IMG/VR virus record: IMGVR_UViG_3300048032_000472
Span: 1-26,076 of that record
DNA from: a virus
Length of the DNA: 26,076 nucleotides
Strand: one strand, 5' to 3'
Each line of letters starts with the position of its first letter. Within the stretch, counting starts at the first letter, position 1. The translations under genes were made by a program, and so were the position numbers. The notes beneath the pieces were generated by a model that was not told the DNA's origin, did no database searches, and saw nothing but the letters and a program-made list of their open reading frames with translations. This document shows positions 15,524 through 24,400 of this stretch, one piece after another.

Positions 15524-18449
15524 AGGCGAACCAAGAATTATAAACGGTCCATGTTGAATTTGGGTATGTTCCCGAAACTCCGTATATATAAAGGCGATTT
15601 CGATCTCTATATGAAGTTCCATTACCCCATCTATATGATTCATAATATCTAACTCTAGCCATAACAAAATTTCCGCTTTTAACTGAACTACCAAGTTGAC
15701 CTTTAGCCCAAGTAACCTGACTCGCTGTAGGATTGCCATTTACCGGTGTTCGACCAAGACCATACATATCAATATAGTGCAAAGTAGCTTTTCCAGATGC
15801 ATTAGCTACCTTAGAATCTACATATGCTCTTGTAGCTAATCCACTTACTTTAGAATCAGTATAAGACTTTGCAGCTTGGCCACTAGCGACTACACTGTGT
15901 GATGTAGTCGTTAAATCAGTATCGATTGCAACTAAATTTGGACTACCAGCTGGTTGACTATGACCTCTACCTAAAACAAAACCAGCAGGCACATCGGCAA
16001 GTTTGGCTTCAGTAACTTGACTATCAGCGATCTTCGCTGTTGTAATTGCATTGTTAGCGATTTTACTAGAAGTAACTTGGAGATTAGCAATCTTCGCTGA
16101 TGTAACTGCACTGTTTTTAATCGAGGCAGAAACAACTTGATTGGCTGCAATTCCTGTCATAAGGCTTGCGCCTTTATATGAAATCTCTGAATTCGAGATT
16201 TTTAGAAGATCAATTTTCTCTGCACCGGATGGTTGATGAGTAAATAAGAAATACTCGTTCCGATTATCTCCAGTTTGAAATTCTAAACGGCAATCAGTAT
16301 CTTGATCACCTGTATTATAAAATTTAATAGAAGCGAAATCACTATTTTTACTCCATGTTATACCCTTTCCAGATAGATTAGTAAATGCTAGATCTCCGCC
16401 AACATCTCCTCCAGTCTTAAGAATGTAATTATCATCGGGAAATACTTTTGCAATCTCAGATGTAACATACTCTTTTGTTGTAAGAGATTTCTGATTTGAT
16501 GTAATAAGTGCTTTAGTTTGCAACGGTGCAACAATATGACCAACATTACTAATGTCTATCGCAATACCAGATTGTGAATAAATTTTAGCAGTATCACTCT
16601 TAAGAGATAGATGATTAGACTCAATTATTCCTGAGTCTGTAACAAAACCTCCAGTGGCTTGAATATTTCCAGTATTACCGTGAACGGTTGCTATTGTATT
16701 TACACCTTCTTTAAAATATATATTTTGAGATATACCTTCAGACACACCCAATATAAGATGGTCTCCTTTTTGTATGATCTCATTTGAATCAATTGCAATA
16801 CCCGTTGCAGAACTACCAACCAATAAAGCTGGATTATTAAAATTAGTTCCATCAATCGTTGAAGATCCAGCACCAGTAATATGTACTGGATTAGAAAACG
16901 TTGATTTAGTACTACTAACTTGTAACTTCGTCGATATTCCACTTCCAGGAGAGAGATCAATGCTTCCTCCACTATTATTAATTAAAAGAGCTCCGTTTGC
17001 TCCAGTCTTACGTGTAATACTAGATGAGCCACTTGCACTCGCTAATAGCGATAATGAAACATTTCCGTGTGGAATTGCATTTGATCCAAGAGTAAAAGTT
17101 TGTCCGTTCGCTGTTAGTTTACCAGAAACAACAACGTCTCCAGTTGTATTCCATTGAGGACCAATATTTTCAATCTTAGCGCTCGTAATTGAATCATCAA
17201 GAATCTCAAAAGTTCCAACAGAGTTGTCAGACATATGTCTCAAAGCAATTGCATTATCTTGAATTTTATCACCTGCAATAGGATTGAGAAGAATATTAGC
17301 TGCATCGACATACTCTTTTGTTACGACTGATCTATTACCTCCAGCATTTATTGCTACATCATCTTGATCTGGAACCGTTACTACTCCTCGAATGTTTACA
17401 CCACCAGTATAATCTCTTGCATAATTAACAATTAGTTTATCGCCAACATCATGAACAAGCGCTCTACCGCTATGAACATTTGTTCCAGCTCTAGTAGCAC
17501 TATATAGTTTAAAGTCCGTACCATTTGACGAGATATTACTACCAACTGAAAGAGTCTGAGCAACATTTAACTTGGTTGGAATATCAACTTGAGTGCTATT
17601 CCATTGTGGAGCTCCGCTTGTTAATTTATTATGAGTTAGTGTATTATCTTTAACCTTTGCTCCAGTAATAGTTACATCATCAATCTTATCATTCGATATT
17701 GCCCTATCCGCGATCTTACTTCTTAGTACAGCATTATTACTAATCTTATTAGTAGTAACAGCATTAACACTAATGAGATTTGCAGTAATACCAGAATCTT
17801 TAATATTTAAACGTCTGCTTAAATCAATTTCATTAATTGTAAAGTGTGCAGTATTTACTTGACTTGTTCCGATCTTATCGCTATAATCAATTGTGTCAAA
17901 CTGCTCTTCTATCTTCTTAAATGTATTAAGTTCAGGTTTAACACCATCTAATAAATTTGTAAAATCTGTAGCTACATTTGCAAGAGTTGCAAAATCCGCT
18001 AATACTCCGCTATCATCATCACCAATATAACCTTTAATTTGGGTATCGTATAATGCTTCTCTATAGTCAATATGTTCATCTACAGATTTTGCAGTAGCGA
18101 GTTTACTATCACTAAGATTCGTAGCAATTGTTTGAGTAGAAGTAATATAACCATCTGGATTAATATGACTAAATGCTACATCATTATCTTGAATAGCGTA
18201 TTTGTCGATCGTTATAATATCTGCACTATTGTCTTCTTTCGTATATGTTAATTCGAACTGATTATTACTGTTTGCGGTTAGAGCAAGACCTGTTACCTTC
18301 TCATACCCTTGTCCACTTTGAAATAATTGATCAAGCGCAATTTTATATGTGTGATATGCTCCAGCAGTACTGTCGATTATTGGGAAAAACTCCTCCCCAT
18401 TAATATCACTCTGAAGTCTTTCGTCTAACGCTGAAATTTTAGTACTCAT
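15522..18449 (-). CDS. Modular tail-fibre protein with repeated KI/AKI and KEYVD modules
   Basis: The protein has 975 residues. The N-terminus (MSTKISALDERLQSDINGEE, then a DST...YKIALDQLF stretch) is of the KI-S-x-L...D type that many phage fibres and attachment proteins start with. The middle is built from repeated modules. Chains such as NDKIDDVTITGAKVKDNTL and ITTAKIADSQVTEAKLAD recur three times. Two of them lead into a PQWNxT strand and a '(K)LxxNGxxFxLGSN'-type strand. TKEYVD or RAYVD linkers sit near residues 380, 660 and 875 and look like short trimeric helices. The last ~85 residues are aromatic-rich (RVRYYESYRWGNG, then YPNSTWTVYNSWFA) and are the best candidate for a receptor-binding tip. 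The gene lies between gp7 and gp8, where T4 has nothing. ATG is 6 nt after a perfect TATAAATA. The exact role is inferred. Confidence 0.75.
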   Translation of the reverse strand: MSTKISALDERLQSDINGEEFFPIIDSTAGAYHTYKIALDQLFQSGQGYEKVTGLALTANSNNQFELTYTKEDNSADIITIDKYAIQDNDVAFSHINPDGYITSTQTIATNLSDSKLATAKSVDEHIDYREALYDTQIKGYIGDDDSGVLADFATLANVATDFTNLLDGVKPELNTFKKIEEQFDTIDYSDKIGTSQVNTAHFTINEIDLSRRLNIKDSGITANLISVNAVTTNKISNNAVLRSKIADRAISNDKIDDVTITGAKVKDNTLTHNKLTSGAPQWNSTQVDIPTKLNVAQTLSVGSNISSNGTDFKLYSATRAGTNVHSGRALVHDVGDKLIVNYARDYTGGVNIRGVVTVPDQDDVAINAGGNRSVVTKEYVDAANILLNPIAGDKIQDNAIALRHMSDNSVGTFEILDDSITSAKIENIGPQWNTTGDVVVSGKLTANGQTFTLGSNAIPHGNVSLSLLASASGSSSITRKTGANGALLINNSGGSIDLSPGSGISTKLQVSSTKSTFSNPVHITGAGSSTIDGTNFNNPALLVGSSATGIAIDSNEIIQKGDHLILGVSEGISQNIYFKEGVNTIATVHGNTGNIQATGGFVTDSGIIESNHLSLKSDTAKIYSQSGIAIDISNVGHIVAPLQTKALITSNQKSLTTKEYVTSEIAKVFPDDNYILKTGGDVGGDLAFTNLSGKGITWSKNSDFASIKFYNTGDQDTDCRLEFQTGDNRNEYFLFTHQPSGAEKIDLLKISNSEISYKGASLMTGIAANQVVSASIKNSAVTSAKIANLQVTSSKIANNAITTAKIADSQVTEAKLADVPAGFVLGRGHSQPAGSPNLVAIDTDLTTTSHSVVASGQAAKSYTDSKVSGLATRAYVDSKVANASGKATLHYIDMYGLGRTPVNGNPTASQVTWAKGQLGSSVKSGNFVMARVRYYESYRWGNGTSYRDRNRLYIYGVSGTYPNSTWTVYNSWFA

Positions 18450-18455
18450 TGATTC

Positions 18456-18463
18456 TATTTATA
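18456..18463 (-). promoter_or_regulatory. T4-type late promoter core TATAAATA before the 975-aa fibre
   Basis: Perfect TATAAATA on the minus strand, followed by GAATCA and ATG. The sequence matches the sigma-gp55 late promoter core of T4. With T4 geometry (core at about -13 to -6) the transcript would begin at or next to the start codon. Confidence 0.65.
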
Positions 18464-18469
18464 TCTTTT

Positions 18470-21400
18470 TTAGTTGTTTACCGTGACTACAGCATCTGTT
18501 TCGTGTGTTTTATCGATAATTGGGCTATCATATTGGCCAACTATAGTATATATTGTTCCATCTCTAAATAATTGATCTAATTTAGGCTCCGATGGAAGAG
18601 CTGCATTTGGAGATACACTTGTATTTATAGCGCCTCTCCATCCAACTAATATAGTATTTCCACCATTTAAAGTGCCAACTACTAATCCTTCGATCGTAAG
18701 ATTATCTCCATTACCATCAATAATATCTTGATATACAACGTTTCCATGAACTAGCTGCGGACCAGTATATGATGTAATATTAAGTTGAACTGGAGCAGAT
18801 AAATCGTTATCATTATTAGGATCATTCCACCATGTACCGTAAAGCTCATCAATAAGTAAACCTGCATCACCTTCATCGAATGGAGAAGAATCGCTTTCAA
18901 GGAATATTCCATCACCGTCTTCAGTATCAAGTTGATTTCTCTTTTTAACGATTGCACTAACATTCATAAAGATCTCTTTATTAACAAGCGCATCCGCAAT
19001 TGTAGTATTCAAATAAGAGCTAATATCTTCAACAGTTTTGAACTTAAGATTCTGTTCAAAGTCATATTTAGTAAACTCCCTTTGTGGTACCAATGAAGGT
19101 ATAACATACTTAAATGTGGTAAGAACTGCTCGCATAAACATCTCTGAATTAATGTCAATACTCGAACGATCTTGCTGTAAATATGCAGCATCTTGTTCAT
19201 CATCACCATAAACGTTTATAGCTTCTTCTTTTCTTTTTAAAGGTTCTGCCGCGATTGTTGCTGTTGTAACTGAATTTTCAGTATAAATCTCTCCGTCTTC
19301 AAAGCCACTACTATCCCCAACCAATTTAATTATTCCAGTAAATTCATTACCATCAGGGCCAATATTTGTTATAACACCTTGACGCGGTGGAGAACCAACA
19401 TCTTGATAGACTACATCTCCTATATTTAACTCAGGACCATTAACAACCAATACTCTAATTTCAAAATCTTCTGCAGGATTTCCATCAGAATAACTATATG
19501 TATATTTTGCAGCAGCCTCATTGCCAGGAACAGAACGAGCGAGCTTTGTCCATAGTCCAGCTTCAAAGATAAATTCGCGAACTCTAATATCTCCTTGTAA
19601 CCAACCTGGTTGGAATACAGGCATATGATAACCACCAGCAGCATTTGGTGCACTAAGAGATTCAAGCCATCTCATATCTTCTAATGGCTGAGTAGTTCTA
19701 AATGGAGAAAGAAATTTATCTTCTACTTTAATTACACTTTCATTCTTTCTTGTTTCGGAATCAAATAATACATACTTTGGACCAAACCAATGATTATCTC
19801 GTATAACAAGAAGAATAACACTTGCAAAGAATTTAAGACCAGCAGGATGAACTAAATTTAAGAATAGTTCTTCCCAATCATCTACGCGAATTCCACTTCG
19901 AATATTGTATGAGAATTTTTGCCAAAAGATACTATCTTGAATACGGTTGATTGATGATGCTCTTCCCTTTTTATCAAAGTATTCTCCAAGATATTCTAAT
20001 GTATACTGATGAATTATAGGCGCATTATCTAATACAGTGTCTAATCTTCCATCACCCCAATATATTTCATTGGATTCAGAAGTTATATCATTGTAATCCG
20101 CTGTTACTCTAATCGCAGTATTATCTTCTCCAATAATTGTCTGTGGTTCATCAAAGAATAAGAATGAATTAAAACTATGACCATCTAAATCAGAAAGTAC
20201 AAAGCGCTCTTTAGCTGTAGCCACAGAGGTAATTTTAGTAGCACCTTTAATATTTCCTTCAAGTTGTTCAAATAATACTCTATAAAACTTCTTAACGTTA
20301 TTCTTTAGATATTCTACAATTTGATCCTTTGAATAATTTGATATAGCACCGGTATAATATTGAGAATGGCTAATATCTCCATTATAGTGTCCATTAATAT
20401 TTTTACCAAGGATTAAGTTTGATTCAGGAGCGAGGATTAAATGCCGAATCGTATTTCCTTCTATTATTCTTTCAAAATCACTGCCATTATATGATATATC
20501 AACATAGCCATTATATCTATCGGCTTTACCTCTTATCATAATTATATTAAACTCATTTAATTCAACTGTTTGAGTTGAATAAACGGCCGAAGAAGGAGGC
20601 GTTGATATAACAAAGTCGCTATTAATTTGATCAACCTGTTTATAATATCCAATAGGATCGCCGTTAATATCTAACGTATGTTTTGTAATAGGTTTTTCTA
20701 CAGCAGTTGAATACATAAAATGCGGATATGAAAATATTGCATTATATGATGGAGCGTTATCTACAATTTTTAAAACTGCGCTATCATTCAATCTTCCTGA
20801 ATATGAAGTTACTGGTAAGAAACCTTCAGTTGGTCGAATAAATGGCAGTGAGCGAATGAAGTTATCTGATAATTTTCTCCAAATATCGTATTTAACTGTA
20901 GTACTATTTTGAGCTGAAAATAATTCTGAATTTGGTCCATTTAATATTCTATTAACACTATTTGGTTCAAGCGATATCGCGAACATATCATTATCATTAT
21001 CAATTACGATATCTACTCCGTAATTTAAGCCAACTTTAAAATCTTCTGAATTAAGTTGTTCAAATTCTATTGATGGAGTAAATATTCTATCTACTTTCCA
21101 CGTATTATGCGAAGTTTCAAATTGACTCTTAATATAATATAATATAGAAGGAGCATTATGTTCTTTTTTATTATAAACCGAATCAGAATACGAATATTGT
21201 TCTACAAATTGCTGAGCATTATTTAATCCACCATTCACCAATAATAGATCATCACCAAGGAATTTGTACGAATACAACCTTGATCCATTATGAGTAATAT
21301 AGTTTACCGTACCATTTGTTACAGAAGTAAATGGATTATAGTAATTTTTCCATTCGTTTTCTGACAACTTTTCCCAAATATTAATTCCGTATGAGCTAGT

Positions 21401-24400
21401 CTTAATTATAATCGTTCCAGTTTCGCTTACTTCAAATCTTCCTCCATCGAGTAAAGAATTAATTCCAGTCGTTATTGTTCGAGTATAATCGCTTGACAAT
21501 GTTCTTTCAATTCTTTCAAATTCGATATGAGTAAGATCTTTATCATAAAAAGAAATGTGCGAAAATGCTATATTTCTATAAAGATAAAACTCCGAAGTTG
21601 AACTAATACCATGAACTGGACTCCTTTGATCTACATCATTATCATCAATTAATATATCTACTGATTTTGATCTTTTAAATCCATTAAGAGAATAACGTAA
21701 ACCAGTAATTACCCTTTCTGGATTAACATTGTTTAACTCTCCAATTGTAAATTCAATTACAAGATTATTCCACTCATTAATTTTTATTTCATCGTCGAAA
21801 TATTCGTCACTAAATAATTCTCGAGGATTATTATCAATAATAACATTAGAGTCTATCTTATCTAAAAATACAGGATAGTCAACCTTTCCAGATTCTTGTG
21901 AAACAACTTGAAGAGTCCTCTTATTTGTTAATGGATTATTTAAAATACGTAGAGTTACATTACCTATTTTTAGTATATTGGTAACATTATTAAATAAATC
22001 TTTTGCATTAAAACGAACAGCTAAACTAAATTTAGAATCGATATCAAATCCAAGACCATTACCCGATGTATTAGTAATACTATCAAAAATAACGCCTCTA
22101 TCTACAGACAGCGTATCAACTAAGTTGGGTGAAGTAATTGTAACAGACTTATCTGTTGATTTCCATTCCCCTGTAGCCAATTCTTTATTAAGATTAAATT
22201 CTAAATTAGGTATAACAGATGGAGTATTTACAATAGGTAAACTTGTATACTGATTGTTTGACCAATAACCATCATTGCCTATATTATATACATGAATAAC
22301 TTGAGCAATATCAATATTATTTAATGTATGTGTTCCAACTACTATTTGAGAGTTGTTAAATTTAATATGTGCAAAATCAGCAGCACCTACATGTGTAGCT
22401 GGAAGATTTAATTCTACAGTTTGGTAATATTCATAACGATAATATTCATTTTGCTTAAAGATGACAAGTCGAGATGCATTATTAACTGGCTTATCTAAAA
22501 GAATAAGATGCGTATCATCAACAGCATAATCTAAAATATCCCACAATCTTTCTCCATTGTATTCAGTAGTGTCGCCAATAGTAATATCTTGCCACGGTAT
22601 ATATCCACCATTATGTTTATAAAATATAGACATATAACCTCTATTATGTAGAGTAAAAATATGATCATCGTCCTTTTTAATATTATCGCAGTGCGGTAAA
22701 ATAGGAAGACTTAGATCACCTTGTCTACTTCCGCTATTCCATACTACTCCTATATCGTAAGGATTAACAACGGAAATATCATCAACCCAATCTGTATAAT
22801 ATATTACTTTATTAAAAGATTTAATTGCCCATCTATAAGTTGAATCAGATGGATTTTTTTCTGCAAGTAAAAATGAATTTATATTAACATCAATAGCAAC
22901 TTGGTATACCTTTACTTGACCTTTATCTGTACCGAGTTGATCATTTCCAGGAGCACCAACAGCAACGCGTGTACCAGTGCCATTTAAACTAACACTCGAA
23001 CCAACATTTTCTGTATTACTATATCCGTTAATATCGTTACCAACTCTTTTCCAAGTATTATTTGCATAATAATATACTCTTACTTGACCAGTGTCATTGC
23101 CATTTTCATCATTCTTTGGTTCACCAATTGCAATAATATCACCATTGGTATTAAGAGAAACACTTGATCCGCTTGCTCCAGCAACCTGTTCACCTAAGAT
23201 TGTTTGTCCTAGTTTAACCCAAGTATTTGTATTATCTAACCTATAAATCTCAGTCTCTCCTCTGAAAGATGTATTAGTTCCATCTCCAAGAATTCCAATA
23301 GCAACTGTTTTACCATCATTGCTCAAACTTATTGGGATAATAGACTTATCATCAGAAGCCGTAAATGTCAAATCTCTACCAACTTGAATCCACGTAGTAG
23401 TGTTTTCTTTATTGTAATATGCTCTTACACACATTACAATATTTCCAAAGTCATTTACCTTATGTGTTCCAACAACTAATGTACGACCATCATCACTCAA
23501 TCTAACAGTATTTCCGCTTAAAGGATCATTGTTTATTTCAGAAATGTTACTTCCAACCTGTGACCAACTTGATCCGCTCCACTCATAAACAGCAGTTTCA
23601 TTCGATTGTCTATCAGGTCTTCTAAATCCAACAATCTTTCCACCGTCTTCTAATAATATTCCTCCACCAGATTGTAAACCAAGATCAAAGTCTTTATTTG
23701 GAAATGCTCCTGAGCCAAAGGCTACACGATCACCTACTCCATTTAAACTAACACTCGTTCCTAATTTACTATCATCATTTGATCCAATAAATGATGTACC
23801 TCTTTGTACCCAATTAGATCCAATTAATTCATAGATTTTTACTTCTCCAATTAAACTATCACCTGATTTATTTTGCGGAGCACCAATCGCTAAAACTGTA
23901 CCGTCAGCGTTTAAGCTAATATCACTTCCTAATAAATCTCCTGCACTATCACCATCAATATCGTTACCAATTTGTACCCAAACTTCTGGAGAACCTGTTA
24001 ATTGATAGACTCTTACGTGACCAGAGTTATTACCATTTCCATCATTTTTCGATGCGCCGATTGCAAGTGTTAAACCATCTTCGCTTAGTGCTGTTACTCC
24101 GCTTAAGTCACCAGTACCTTCACCGTATATTGTTTGACCAATTTCAAGATTGTTCGGACCATCAAATGATTCACCATCAGATTCATAAAATCTTAAATCA
24201 TCTTGTGTAAATGTCTTTAAAGTTGGATCATCGGAATGAATATAAACAAATTGTTCATTAAACTCAATAAGCGTTTTTTGCCATTTGCCATTAATCGGTT
24301 CATCAAATGGGGACAAAAACGATTTCATATAATCGTATCTATCACCTATTAGTGTATTTAAACCAACAGTTGTTTTATCAATAAAATTATAAAAATCATA

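Noticed and set aside
16774-17157. Plus-strand 127-codon open frame inside the 975-aa fibre region
   Set aside because: It is entirely antisense to a well-supported fibre gene, with unusual composition (many Pro/Leu) and no regulatory signals.
18622-18629. TATAAATA inside the end of gp7 as a second promoter for the 975-aa fibre
   Set aside because: A perfect box already sits 6 nt before that gene's ATG; this one falls in coding sequence and is probably chance.
21978-22253. Plus-strand 91-codon frame inside gp7
   Set aside because: It is a shadow of the gp7 LamG-like region, with no start signals.
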